In this document: piece by piece, positions 1 to 7,603 of the stretch
Numbering within the stretch: the stretch's first letter is position 1
Layout: every line of letters starts with the position of its first letter
Assembly (NCBI RefSeq): GCF_034424175.1
Contig: NZ_CP139986.1
Coordinates: 3,348,001 to 3,412,000 of the forward strand
Direction: 5' to 3'
DNA: 64,000 nt
Origin: Kluyvera intermedia
Lineage (GTDB): Bacteria; Pseudomonadota; Gammaproteobacteria; Enterobacterales; Enterobacteriaceae
Translations under genes and position numbers: made by a program
Notes under the pieces: model-generated
Seen by the model: the letters and a program-made list of their open reading frames with translations, nothing else
Database searches by the model: none
What the model was told of the DNA's origin: nothing

Positions 1-2
1 CA

Positions 3-437
3 CTAACCTCCGAGAGCACAGGCGAAGGCGCTCCGGTTAAAAGTAGTGGTTTCCTGGGTGCACCAACTCCGCTAAACAGCGGCGTTCTCGAAGACACCGC
101 GCCGGCTGTTTCAACACAGGCTGCCGCTACCGCCCCTGTTACTGCTCCCGTAACCGCACCAGCAAGCGCGGCAACGGCTGCTGTAGCAGCCCCTGCAGCT
201 ACCTCTGCGACGGGTGACTTTGTGGTTCAGGTTGGCGCCGTCAGCGATCAAGCTCGCGCCCAGCAATACCAGCAGCGTTTAAGCCAGCAATTTTCCGTTC
301 CTGGTCGCGTCACGCAAAACGGTGCCGTCTGGCGTATTCAGCTCGGGCCGTTTAGCAGCAAAGGCGAGGCTAGCACCATACAGCAACGTTTGCAGAGCGA
401 AGCTCAACTGCAATCGTTTATTACACGCGCCAACTAA
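3..437 (+). CDS. rlpA: RlpA septal-ring lipoprotein, C-terminal part
   Basis: Only the 3' part of the gene lies in the window (about 144 codons, reading frame starting at base 3). The fragment opens with a low-complexity linker rich in Ala, Pro, Thr and Val and closes with a SPOR domain that starts near the motif GDFVVQVGAV and ends SFITRAN. SPOR domains bind denuded glycan strands at the division septum; full-length RlpA is an outer-membrane lipoprotein with a double-psi beta-barrel domain, which lies outside this window. dacA follows in the same direction, as in E. coli. The identification rests on the SPOR sequence and the synteny. Confidence 0.93.
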   Translation, partial: LTSESTGEGAPVKSSGFLGAPTPLNSGVLEDTAPAVSTQAAATAPVTAPVTAPASAATAAVAAPAATSATGDFVVQVGAVSDQARAQQYQQRLSQQFSVPGRVTQNGAVWRIQLGPFSSKGEASTIQQRLQSEAQLQSFITRAN

Positions 438-450
438 AACGCTCAGAGGT

Positions 451-505
451 ATCCGAATTTTCGTATATGACAAAGTCATTAACAAAGTCATATACGATGT
501 CGGAT
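451..505. promoter_or_regulatory. Nested palindrome between rlpA and dacA
   Basis: Two nested inverted repeats are seen. The outer arms are ATCCGA (451-456) and TCGGAT (500-505). The inner arms are TCGTATATGAC (461-471) and GTCATATACGA (487-497), a perfect 11-bp match around a 15-base loop. No T-run follows, so it is not a standard terminator. It could be an RNA hairpin protecting the rlpA 3' end or a protein-binding site for dacA expression. Confidence 0.5.
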
Positions 506-575
506 GCCTGTCTGTAAGGCATTTGTTATAGTAAGGCACTTTTTTCACTTCATCACGGATGTCGTTGTTTTGACC

Positions 576-1775
576 ATGAAGACCTCTTTCCTCGCACGCT
601 TACTGATTCCGGCGCTTTCCGTCGCAGCTCTGACTTCCGCTGCTCACGCCGATGACCTGAATATTAAAACAATGATCCCAGGCGTTCCGCAGATTGACGC
701 GGAGTCCTACATTCTTATTGATTACAACTCTGGCAAGGTACTGGCAGAGCAAAACGCGGACACTCGCCGCGACCCAGCAAGTCTGACCAAAATGATGACC
801 AGCTACGTCATCGGTCAGGCAATGAAAGCCGGAAAGTTCAAAGAGTCTGATCTGGTGACCATCGGCAACGATGCCTGGGCAACCGGTAACCCGGTATTTA
901 AAGGCTCATCGCTGATGTTCCTGAAACCAGGCATGCAGGTACCGGTATCACAGCTGATTCGCGGGATTAACTTGCAGTCAGGCAACGATGCCTGTGTAGC
1001 AATGGCCGACTATGTCGCCGGTAGCCAGGACGCCTTCGTCGGCCTGATGAACAGCTACGTTAACGCACTGGGCCTGAAGAACACCCACTTCCAGACCGTT
1101 CACGGCCTGGACGCCGATGGGCAATACAGCTCCGCACGTGATATGGCGCTGATCGGTCAGTCGCTTATCCGCGACGTGCCGAACGAGTACACCATCTATA
1201 AAGAAAAAGAGTTCACCTTTAACGGCATCCGCCAGATGAACCGTAACGGCCTGCTGTGGGATAACAGCCTGAACGTTGACGGCATCAAAACCGGCCATAC
1301 CGACAAAGCTGGCTATAACCTGGTGGCATCAGCAACCGAAGGCCAGATGCGTCTGGTGTCTGCGGTGATGGGTGGACGTACCTATAAAGGTCGTGAAACC
1401 GAAAGCAAAAAGCTGCTGACCTGGGGCTTCCGCTTCTTTGAAACCGTTAACCCAATCAAAGCGGGTAAAGAGTTTGCCTCAGAACCAGCCTGGTTTGGCG
1501 ATAACGACCGTGCCTCATTGGGTGTGGACAAAGACGTTTACCTGACCATCCCACGTGGCCGCATGAAAGACCTGAAAGCCAGCTACGTGCTGACTACCAG
1601 CGAGCTGCATGCGCCATTGCAGAAAAATCAGGTTGTTGGGACCATTAACTTCCAGCTGGACGGCAAAATTATCGACCAGCGTCCACTGGTGGTGCTGCAG
1701 GAAATTCCTGAAGGGAACTTCTTCGGCAATATCATTGATTACATTAAATTAATGTTCCACCATTGGTTTGGTTAA
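576..1775 (+). CDS. dacA: D-alanyl-D-alanine carboxypeptidase DacA (PBP5)
   Basis: Penicillin-binding protein 5 removes the terminal D-Ala from peptidoglycan pentapeptides and is held at the inner membrane by its C-terminal amphipathic helix. With the ATG at 576 the protein has 399 residues, close to the 403 of E. coli. A signal peptide of about 25 residues ends in AHA, followed by DDLNIKTMIPG. The three active-site motifs are present: SLTK with Ser69 and Lys72, SGN at 135-137, and KTG near 238. Subtracting the signal peptide puts the serine at mature residue 44, as in E. coli. The C-terminus IIDYIKLMFHHWFG matches the membrane anchor. An in-frame upstream extension lacks signal-peptide character and was not used. 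Confidence 0.97.
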   Translation: MKTSFLARLLIPALSVAALTSAAHADDLNIKTMIPGVPQIDAESYILIDYNSGKVLAEQNADTRRDPASLTKMMTSYVIGQAMKAGKFKESDLVTIGNDAWATGNPVFKGSSLMFLKPGMQVPVSQLIRGINLQSGNDACVAMADYVAGSQDAFVGLMNSYVNALGLKNTHFQTVHGLDADGQYSSARDMALIGQSLIRDVPNEYTIYKEKEFTFNGIRQMNRNGLLWDNSLNVDGIKTGHTDKAGYNLVASATEGQMRLVSAVMGGRTYKGRETESKKLLTWGFRFFETVNPIKAGKEFASEPAWFGDNDRASLGVDKDVYLTIPRGRMKDLKASYVLTTSELHAPLQKNQVVGTINFQLDGKIIDQRPLVVLQEIPEGNFFGNIIDYIKLMFHHWFG

Positions 1776-1786
1776 AAATCACCCAC

Positions 1787-1816
1787 TTGAAAGTGTGATT
1801 TCCATCCCCATATAAT
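1787..1816 (+). promoter_or_regulatory. Predicted sigma70 promoter before ybeD
   Basis: A -35 element TTGAAA at 1787-1792 and a perfect -10 TATAAT at 1811-1816 are separated by 18 bp, just after the dacA stop. Transcription would start near 1823, immediately before the hairpin at 1829-1866. Confidence 0.65.
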
Positions 1817-1828
1817 ATGCATTGTAAA

Positions 1829-1866
1829 AACAACTCCCGCCCAAGATGCGGGAGTTGTTCTTTTTT
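1829..1866 (+). terminator. Rho-independent terminator between dacA and ybeD
   Basis: The arms AACAACTCCCGC (1829-1840) and GCGGGAGTTGTT (1848-1859) pair perfectly over 12 bp and are followed by CTTTTTT. It ends the dacA transcript and also lies in the leader of any RNA started from the promoter at 1787-1816. Confidence 0.85.
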
Positions 1867-1881
1867 AACACTGGAGCTGAC

Positions 1882-2145
1882 ATGAAAACCAAACTGAACG
1901 AACTGCTTGAATTCCCTACACCATTTACTTACAAAGTAATGGGTCTGGCGAAACCTGAGCTGGTTGACCTGGTGGTTGAAGTGGTACAGCGCCATGCGCC
2001 AGGTGACTACTCTCCGCAGATAAAACCGAGCAGCAAAGGCAACTACCACTCGGTGTCTATTACCATCAACGCCACCCATGTTGAACAGGTAGAAACGTTG
2101 TACGAAGAGTTGGGCAATATTGAAATTGTTCGTATGGTGCTGTAA
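1882..2145 (+). CDS. ybeD: YbeD, DUF493 family protein
   Basis: The 87-residue product starts MKTKLNELLEF and ends IEIVRMVL, nearly identical to E. coli YbeD, a small protein with an ACT-like alpha/beta fold and no settled function. The ATG at 1882 is preceded by GGAG with normal spacing; an upstream in-frame extension would run through the dacA terminator and is unlikely. It lies between dacA and lipB in the same orientation, the conserved enterobacterial order. The position next to lipB suggests, but does not show, a link to lipoate metabolism or to cell-wall functions. Confidence 0.94.
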   Translation: MKTKLNELLEFPTPFTYKVMGLAKPELVDLVVEVVQRHAPGDYSPQIKPSSKGNYHSVSITINATHVEQVETLYEELGNIEIVRMVL

Positions 2146-2246
2146 TTGCATCTGATGTTACCCGGTATCGCCGGGTAACTCCGCCCTCCCCCTTCCCTGT
2201 GATATACTCTGCGTCCATGATTCCTCCTCTTAGCGGAGACCCTGTT

Positions 2247-2888
2247 TTGGACTTTAATACCCTCCTCATTCGTCAGCTTGGCCTTCAGCCCTATGAGCCC
2301 ATCTCGCAAGCCATGCACGACTTCACCGATACCCGTGATGAAACAACGCTGGATGAAATCTGGCTGGTTGAGCATCAGCCGGTGTTTACGCAAGGACAGG
2401 CAGGTAAAGCTGAGCACGTATTGGTTCCCGGTGATATTCCGGTCATTCAGAGCGACCGTGGCGGCCAGGTCACCTATCATGGCCCAGGCCAGCAGGTGAT
2501 GTACGTTTTGCTGAATCTAAAACGACGCAAACTTGGCGTCCGTGAGTTGGTCACGCTGCTGGAACAAACCGTGGTCAATACGCTGGCAGAGTTAGGTATT
2601 GAAGCCCACCCAAGAGCGGATGCTCCGGGAGTTTATGTGGGTGAGAAAAAGATTTGCTCGCTCGGTCTACGCATTCGCAAAGGCTGCTCATTCCACGGCC
2701 TTGCGCTGAATATTGCGATGGATTTATCTCCGTTCCTGAGAATTAACCCTTGTGGTTATGCGGGAATGGAAATGGCGCAGGTATCGCAGTGGGATTCAGC
2801 GGCTAAACCTGAAAATATTTCGCCGATTTTAGTTTCCCAATTTTTAGCGCTGCTTAATAATCCGCCTCACGAATATATCGCCGCTTAA
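2247..2888 (+). CDS. lipB: Octanoyl-(acyl-carrier-protein):protein N-octanoyltransferase LipB
   Basis: LipB moves the octanoyl group from acyl-carrier protein to lipoyl domains of dehydrogenase complexes; LipA (4354-5319) then inserts sulfur. The start is taken as the TTG at 2247: it has GGAG at 2235-2238 with 8-base spacing and gives 213 residues, exactly the E. coli length. ATG codons farther upstream lack this support. Visible motifs are RGGQVTYHGPG (71-81), Lys135 in GEKKICSLG, and Cys169 in INPCGYAGM, the last two being the catalytic pair of the family. The gene is separated from ybeD by about 100 bp. Confidence 0.96.
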   Translation: MDFNTLLIRQLGLQPYEPISQAMHDFTDTRDETTLDEIWLVEHQPVFTQGQAGKAEHVLVPGDIPVIQSDRGGQVTYHGPGQQVMYVLLNLKRRKLGVRELVTLLEQTVVNTLAELGIEAHPRADAPGVYVGEKKICSLGLRIRKGCSFHGLALNIAMDLSPFLRINPCGYAGMEMAQVSQWDSAAKPENISPILVSQFLALLNNPPHEYIAA

Positions 2889-3196
2889 TATATTATATAT
2901 TCTGACCCAATATTCTATTGGGTCATTGTCCGGCGCTTTATCAGCACATGAGGACAGGCCGCGCCATGAGGCCACTCACCGCTCAAATATCCCCACAGAA
3001 ATGTCTACTGCCTCTCACTTTCATGAAAAATCACCACTAATTGCATTAATACTTCTAATATATTAAAAATATTAATAGGTTGAGTTTTCACGTAAAATTT
3101 CTGTTTTCACCTTGCGAATTTGTGTCTGCCGTAATAATAACAATAATAAAATCATCAACTATCATTCATGGAGTGAATGAATTCGGAGTGAGCAGT
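2889..3196. other. lipB-ybeF intergenic region
   Basis: About 300 bp, AT-rich towards ybeF. It contains a perfect hairpin with arms TGACCCAATA (2903-2912) and TATTGGGTCA (2916-2925) without a T-run, probably ending the lipB transcript or protecting its 3' end. No gene is supported here; open frames running into ybeF from upstream lack a ribosome site. Confidence 0.5.
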
Positions 3197-4153
3197 GTGG
3201 ATTATAACGGTAAGCCAGAAAATAAAGTTAACCTAAACGTCGATAATGATACGCCACAAATTTTTCGCACCCTGCGTAATATAGATCTTAATTTATTGAC
3301 CATATTTGAAGCAGTATACGTCCATAAAGGTATCGTCAATGCGGCGAAAATTTTAAACCTTACGCCGTCTGCTATTAGCCAATCCATTCAGAAACTCAGA
3401 CTACTTTTTCCTGATCCACTGTTTATCCGTAAAGGCCAGGGCGTCACGCCCACGGCTTATGCTACGCATTTGCATGAGTATATAAGTCAGGGGCTGGAGT
3501 CGATTCTCGGGGCACTGGATCTCAATGGTAGCTACGATAAACAGCGGGTGATCACTATCGGAACAGCGGCTTCAACCGGCGCTATCGTGATGCCGGTTAT
3601 CTATCAAGCCGTAAAGAAAACCTATCCGCATGTCCTGCTAAGAAACGTTGCGGTCACCGATGCCAATACGCAACTCAGCCAGTTTCAGACCGATCTGGTG
3701 ATTGATAATTACGAGCACAACAATCCACGCACGCTGGGGCGGCATCCCTTGTTCAGTGATACTTTGGTTCTTGTTTGCCGCCACGACCATCCGATACACC
3801 AGGTTGGGCCATCTGCTGATGCCCTCGTTCAGTATGAGCACACGCTGCTGACGATGGATGGTGCCGGTAACAGTGACTTATATAAGCGCATTCGCGACAT
3901 GCTGCCAGACCGTCAGGTGAGCGTAAGCAGTTACAATCTGTTCACTATTGCGTCACTGATCGCCTCAAGCGACCTGATCGGTATCATGCCGCAACGTTTT
4001 TATCATATTTTCAAACAGTGCTGGCCGCTGAGTACGTTAGACTTCGCGCCTCTGCAGCAAGAACAGCTCGACTTTTCATTGCATTACAACAAACTCAGTT
4101 TGCGTGACCCGGTAATGCAAAATATTATCAACGTCATCCAGGAGGCATTCTAG
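3197..4153 (+). CDS. ybeF: LysR-family transcriptional regulator YbeF
   Basis: The GTG at 3197 has GGAG at 3185-3188 and gives a 318-residue protein, close to E. coli YbeF (317). The winged helix-turn-helix occupies about residues 28-88 (NIDLNLLTIFEAVY, TPSAISQSIQKLR, DPLFIRKGQGVTPT). The rest is the LysR effector-binding domain. Targets of YbeF are not established. It lies between lipB and lipA in the conserved order. An in-frame extension to an earlier start at 3080 adds hydrophobic residues not seen in homologues and was rejected. It resembles YbdO at 16446 in layout, both belonging to the LeuO-like branch of LysR regulators. Confidence 0.9.
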   Translation: MDYNGKPENKVNLNVDNDTPQIFRTLRNIDLNLLTIFEAVYVHKGIVNAAKILNLTPSAISQSIQKLRLLFPDPLFIRKGQGVTPTAYATHLHEYISQGLESILGALDLNGSYDKQRVITIGTAASTGAIVMPVIYQAVKKTYPHVLLRNVAVTDANTQLSQFQTDLVIDNYEHNNPRTLGRHPLFSDTLVLVCRHDHPIHQVGPSADALVQYEHTLLTMDGAGNSDLYKRIRDMLPDRQVSVSSYNLFTIASLIASSDLIGIMPQRFYHIFKQCWPLSTLDFAPLQQEQLDFSLHYNKLSLRDPVMQNIINVIQEAF

Positions 4154-4232
4154 AACGAATCCCCCCTTATTCCTGTTGCCGGCAAAAAAGCATTATTCAA
4201 CAACTATTTTACAATTTGCCGGCCTGATAGGC

Positions 4233-4261
4233 TGCTTTATACACCGTTTCAATGCTATACT
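4233..4261 (+). promoter_or_regulatory. Predicted lipA promoter, extended -10 type
   Basis: TGCTATACT at 4253-4261 fits an extended -10 element (TGnTATAAT-like). The -35 region 17 bp upstream is weak. It is flanked by an inverted repeat, CAACTATTTT (4201-4210) and AAAATAGTTG (4277-4286), which could be a looped operator. Confidence 0.45.
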
Positions 4262-4353
4262 GCGTGCCATTAATTCAAAAATAGTTGATAAATACAACAT
4301 TCGCTTGAATTGAAACGCTTTCCCTCGATACTCGGAACTGGAAGACGCACGCT

Positions 4354-5319
4354 ATGAGTAAACCCATTGTGATGGAACGCGGTGTTAAGTACCGCGACGC
4401 CGATAAAATGGCCCTAATCCCGGTTAAAAACGTGGTAACAGAGCGCGAAGCGCTGCTGCGAAAACCGGAATGGATGAAAATTAAACTTCCGGCGGACTCT
4501 TCCCGTATTCAGGGCATCAAAGCAGCCATGCGTAAAAATGGCCTGCACTCCGTATGTGAAGAAGCCTCTTGCCCGAACCTGGCGGAATGCTTTAACCACG
4601 GTACCGCCACCTTTATGATCCTCGGGGCAATCTGTACCCGCCGCTGCCCATTCTGCGATGTGGCCCACGGCCGTCCAGTGACGCCAGATGCCAATGAACC
4701 GCAGAAACTGGCGCAAACTATCGCCGACATGGCGCTGCGTTATGTGGTAATTACCTCTGTGGATCGTGACGATCTGCGCGATGGCGGCGCTCAGCATTTT
4801 GCCGACTGTATTTCCGCTATCCGCGAGAAAAGCCCGAGCATCAAGATCGAAACGCTGGTACCTGACTTCCGTGGCCGTATGGATCGCGCGCTGGATATCC
4901 TGACCGCGACCCCACCAGACGTCTTCAACCACAACCTGGAAAACGTACCGCGCATTTACCGTAACGTTCGCCCAGGCGCTGACTACAACTGGTCACTGAA
5001 GCTGCTAGAGCGTTTTAAAGAAGCACACCCTGAGATCCCAACCAAATCCGGGCTCATGGTTGGCTTAGGCGAAACCAACGCCGAAATCGTTGAAGTGATG
5101 CGCGATCTGCGTCGTCATGGCGTCACCATGCTGACGCTTGGGCAGTATCTGCAACCTAGTCGCCACCACTTACCGGTACAGCGTTACGTTAGCCCGGATG
5201 AATTCGAAGAGATGAAAGCCGAAGCTATGGCGATGGGCTTCACCCATGCTGCCTGCGGCCCATTCGTGCGTTCGTCTTACCATGCGGATCTCCAGGCTAA
5301 AGGCATGGAAGTGAAGTAA
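4354..5319 (+). CDS. lipA: Lipoyl synthase LipA
   Basis: Radical SAM enzyme that inserts two sulfur atoms into the octanoyl chain bound to lipoyl domains, after LipB has attached it. The 321 residues match E. coli LipA in length and almost throughout in sequence. The radical SAM [4Fe-4S] cluster ligands are Cys94, Cys98 and Cys101 in CTRRCPFC. The auxiliary cluster uses Cys68, Cys73 and Cys79. The C-terminal RSSYH motif that supplies the serine ligand is present. It has its own promoter region of 200 bp after ybeF and a strong terminator at 5341. Confidence 0.98.
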   Translation: MSKPIVMERGVKYRDADKMALIPVKNVVTEREALLRKPEWMKIKLPADSSRIQGIKAAMRKNGLHSVCEEASCPNLAECFNHGTATFMILGAICTRRCPFCDVAHGRPVTPDANEPQKLAQTIADMALRYVVITSVDRDDLRDGGAQHFADCISAIREKSPSIKIETLVPDFRGRMDRALDILTATPPDVFNHNLENVPRIYRNVRPGADYNWSLKLLERFKEAHPEIPTKSGLMVGLGETNAEIVEVMRDLRRHGVTMLTLGQYLQPSRHHLPVQRYVSPDEFEEMKAEAMAMGFTHAACGPFVRSSYHADLQAKGMEVK

Positions 5320-5340
5320 GCTTCGCAGCTGGAAACACGA

Positions 5341-5371
5341 AGCCGCGCTCGTTAAGATCGCGGCTTTTTTA
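5341..5371 (+). terminator. lipA terminator
   Basis: The arms AGCCGCG (5341-5347) and CGCGGCT (5359-5365) are followed directly by a run of six T. Confidence 0.9.
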
Positions 5372-5427
5372 TGCCTGTATGAGTAATAAATTGTTTCAAT
5401 AAGACAATTTTAGCAATGTTAATCGCA

Positions 5428-5463
5428 TAAAAAAGGGCAACAACGGCTTGTCGTTGTCACCCT
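5428..5463 (-). terminator. tatE terminator
   Basis: On the minus strand a hairpin with arms AGGGTGACAACG and CGTTGTTGCCCT (two G-U pairs) is followed by a run of T. It faces the lipA terminator and ends transcription from tatE. Confidence 0.8.
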
Positions 5464-5532
5464 TCCTGCGAGTCATTAACCTCGCGCATGGCACGCACAG
5501 TTGTCTGCACACCACGTTAACCGCTGCCCTGC

Positions 5533-5733
5533 TTACTCTTTATGAGAGAGTTTTTCTGCCGGAGCTTCTTCTGCGCTTTTCTGCGCACTGGTTTCATCGT
5601 CATTCATGGCTTTCTTAAAGCCCTTGATCGCTGAACCCAAGTCTCCACCCAGTGTCCGTAATTTTTTGGTACCAAACACCAGAACAATCAGTGCTGCCAC
5701 TACCAGCAGTTTGGTAATACTAATCTCACCCAT
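5533..5733 (-). CDS. tatE: Sec-independent translocase subunit TatE
   Basis: A 66-residue TatA paralogue that takes part in the twin-arginine translocon, which exports folded proteins across the inner membrane. The start MGEISITKLLVVAALIVL gives one N-terminal membrane helix, followed by the hinge FGTKKLRTLGGDLG, the amphipathic helix AIKGFKKAM and an acidic/basic tail ending KLSHKE. An in-frame extension of 15 residues upstream is not seen in homologues. As in E. coli it is a stand-alone gene between lipA and ybeM. Confidence 0.96.
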   Translation of the reverse strand: MGEISITKLLVVAALIVLVFGTKKLRTLGGDLGSAIKGFKKAMNDDETSAQKSAEEAPAEKLSHKE

Positions 5734-5859
5734 AGATACCTTCTTCTCAAAAACAGGCTGCAGAATGCGCCACATCACTGTAGGTTATTAACGGTCATCT
5801 GGCGCGCGCACACAATAGCAATCTGTAACAAGGTGAATCAAGCGTTGTTTAAAAAAACG

Positions 5860-6648
5860 TCATATTAATTGCGGTAGCGCAAAGCGTCGGTTCTCTAGCA
5901 CCGGTAGCTGCTGTCTAACGGTTAAAAGATGATCGCGTGACACCTCTGAAACAACCAGCTGCGGCGACAATCCTGCCCCGGCGAGGGTGATCCCGAGTGG
6001 GTCAATGATATAACTTTGCCCAATATTTCGATTTCCACACTCACCGCTGGCGACCACGTAGCAGGTGGTATCCAGCGCACGAGCCGCCAGCAGCGTCGAC
6101 CAATGATGCTCCTTCAGCGGCCCACGAACCCAGGCAGCAGGTAGCGCCAGTATTTCTGCACCTTGCAGTGCCAGCGCTAGCGCCATATCGGGAAAGCGTA
6201 AATCATAGCAAGTCATCAGTCCGACCTTAAAGCCAGCCACCTCAATCAGCGGCGGTAGCGTTTGTCCGGCATCAACCCGTTTTGATTCCTGAATCGAAAA
6301 AGCATCATACAGATGCAGCTTGTGATAGTGGGCAATCACCTCTCCAGCGCGTAGCGCCACCAGCGTATTCCTTGCCCGGCCATCGTCAGAAGGGGTATGT
6401 ACGGTAAAAATAGTCGTTAGCGTATCGCCACAGCTCTGCGCCTTGAGATGCTGAATAAAACCGCCGTCCAACGGCTGGGCTGATTTTACCGACAGGTCAG
6501 GGTCACGATCATCACGAGCCAGCAATGCCTCCGGCAATACAAGCAGCTCCGCTCCCTGCTCCACGGCCGATTTCATCAGCGTCACGCAGGTCTGCGCATT
6601 CACCCGCCACTCTGGCGTAACAGCAAACTGTCCCACAGCCACCCGCAT
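5860..6648 (-). CDS. ybeM: Deaminated glutathione amidase (nitrilase family, YbeM)
   Basis: A full-length 262-residue nitrilase-superfamily amidase. The family's catalytic triad is visible as Glu40 (LPEALLARD), Lys110 (HYHKLHLYDAF) and Cys147 (MTCYDLRFPD). YbeM/Nit1 enzymes hydrolyse deaminated glutathione, a metabolite-repair step that removes a side product of transaminases. The gene is intact here, while in E. coli K-12 it is known to be disrupted. The ATG at 6648 gives the usual N-terminus MRVAVGQFAVTPEW. It is transcribed away from crcB. Confidence 0.93.
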   Translation of the reverse strand: MRVAVGQFAVTPEWRVNAQTCVTLMKSAVEQGAELLVLPEALLARDDRDPDLSVKSAQPLDGGFIQHLKAQSCGDTLTTIFTVHTPSDDGRARNTLVALRAGEVIAHYHKLHLYDAFSIQESKRVDAGQTLPPLIEVAGFKVGLMTCYDLRFPDMALALALQGAEILALPAAWVRGPLKEHHWSTLLAARALDTTCYVVASGECGNRNIGQSYIIDPLGITLAGAGLSPQLVVSEVSRDHLLTVRQQLPVLENRRFALPQLI

Positions 6649-6785
6649 GTCTGCTCCTTAAATTTGGCAATTATTTCAACATCATGAATAATGGTTAGGC
6701 TATGCCCTTAAAAACAGGTATAGAGTCAGACTCACCTCTGGCGTAATACGCTCAGGGGATTTATCAAAAATGGCAGGAAATACGC

Positions 6786-7163
6786 ATGATGCAACTTTTA
6801 TTAGCCGTTTTTATTGGCGGAGGCTCCGGTAGCGTCGCCCGCTGGTTGCTAAGCCTCAAGCTTAACCCAATGCACCACGCCCTGCCCCTGGGTACGCTTA
6901 CGGCAAACCTGGTTGGCGCCTTTATTATTGGCGCTGGACTGGCGTGGTTTAACCGTCTGCCACAGATTGATCCGATGTGGAAATTGCTTATCACCACCGG
7001 TTTTTGCGGTGGGCTAACCACCTTTTCGACATTCTCATTAGAAGTCGTTTTTCTGCTGCAAGCGGGGAAATTTGGCTGGGCGCTGTTAAACGTCGCGGTC
7101 AATTTACTGGGATCATTTGCCATGACGGCTCTCGCCTTTTGGTTATTCACGGCCAGTCGGTAG
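6786..7163 (+). CDS. crcB: Fluoride exporter CrcB (Fluc channel)
   Basis: A 125-residue dual-topology membrane protein with four helices that lets fluoride leave the cell. Family motifs are GGSGSVARW (12-20), Asn41 in TANLVGAF and GFCGGLTTFSTFS (72-84), which carries the fluoride-pathway phenylalanines. The start is the first of two adjacent ATG codons, matching the E. coli N-terminus MLQLLLAVF. I looked for a fluoride riboswitch in 6649-6785 and did not find the conserved core. It converges with cspE on a shared terminator. Confidence 0.95.
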   Translation: MMQLLLAVFIGGGSGSVARWLLSLKLNPMHHALPLGTLTANLVGAFIIGAGLAWFNRLPQIDPMWKLLITTGFCGGLTTFSTFSLEVVFLLQAGKFGWALLNVAVNLLGSFAMTALAFWLFTASR

Positions 7164-7174
7164 GCATAAAAGAG

Positions 7175-7206
7175 GCGAAAAAAAACCCGCGATTAAGCGG
7201 GTTTTG
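7175..7206. terminator. Bidirectional terminator between crcB and cspE
   Basis: The arms AAAACCCGC (7182-7190) and GCGGGTTTT (7197-7205) have an A-run on one side and a T-run on the other, so the hairpin works for both convergent genes. Confidence 0.9.
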
Positions 7207-7231
7207 AATTCTGAATGCTAGCGTCGCTTAA

Positions 7232-7441
7232 TTACAGAGCGGTTACGTTAGCAGCAGAAGGGCCTTTGGCACCGTTAGTGATTTCGAACTCTACGCGCTG
7301 ACCTTCAGCCAGAGTTTTGAAACCGTTGGTCTGGATTGCAGAGAAATGTACGAATACATCTTTGCTACCATCTTCAGGAGTAATGAAACCGAATCCTTTG
7401 GACTCATTAAACCACTTAACGTTACCTTTAATCTTAGACAT
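7232..7441 (-). CDS. cspE: Cold-shock-family RNA chaperone CspE
   Basis: A 69-residue single cold-shock domain that binds single-stranded RNA and DNA and acts as a transcription antiterminator. RNP1 (KGFGFI, residues 15-20) and RNP2 (VFVHF, 29-33) are intact, and the sequence appears identical to E. coli CspE. The start MSKIKGNVKW lies 30 bases inside a longer open frame; the inner ATG is the conserved one. The gene lies between crcB and pagP as in E. coli. Confidence 0.98.
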   Translation of the reverse strand: MSKIKGNVKWFNESKGFGFITPEDGSKDVFVHFSAIQTNGFKTLAEGQRVEFEITNGAKGPSAANVTAL

Positions 7442-7603
7442 CAAAATTACCTTTATATGAAAAAACGACACTCATCTGTGTCAGTAACCAGTACAACAAT
7501 TGTGATGCGTTTTGTCCAGCCCCAGTTCGTCAAAAAGTGATAAATGTCGCTAACTTTTATTCGCGGGTTGACTTTGTCCTGCACTCCGCTACACACCTGG
7601 ATT

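Noticed and set aside
6649..6785. Possible fluoride riboswitch upstream of crcB
   Set aside because: The conserved pseudoknot core sequences could not be found in this stretch.
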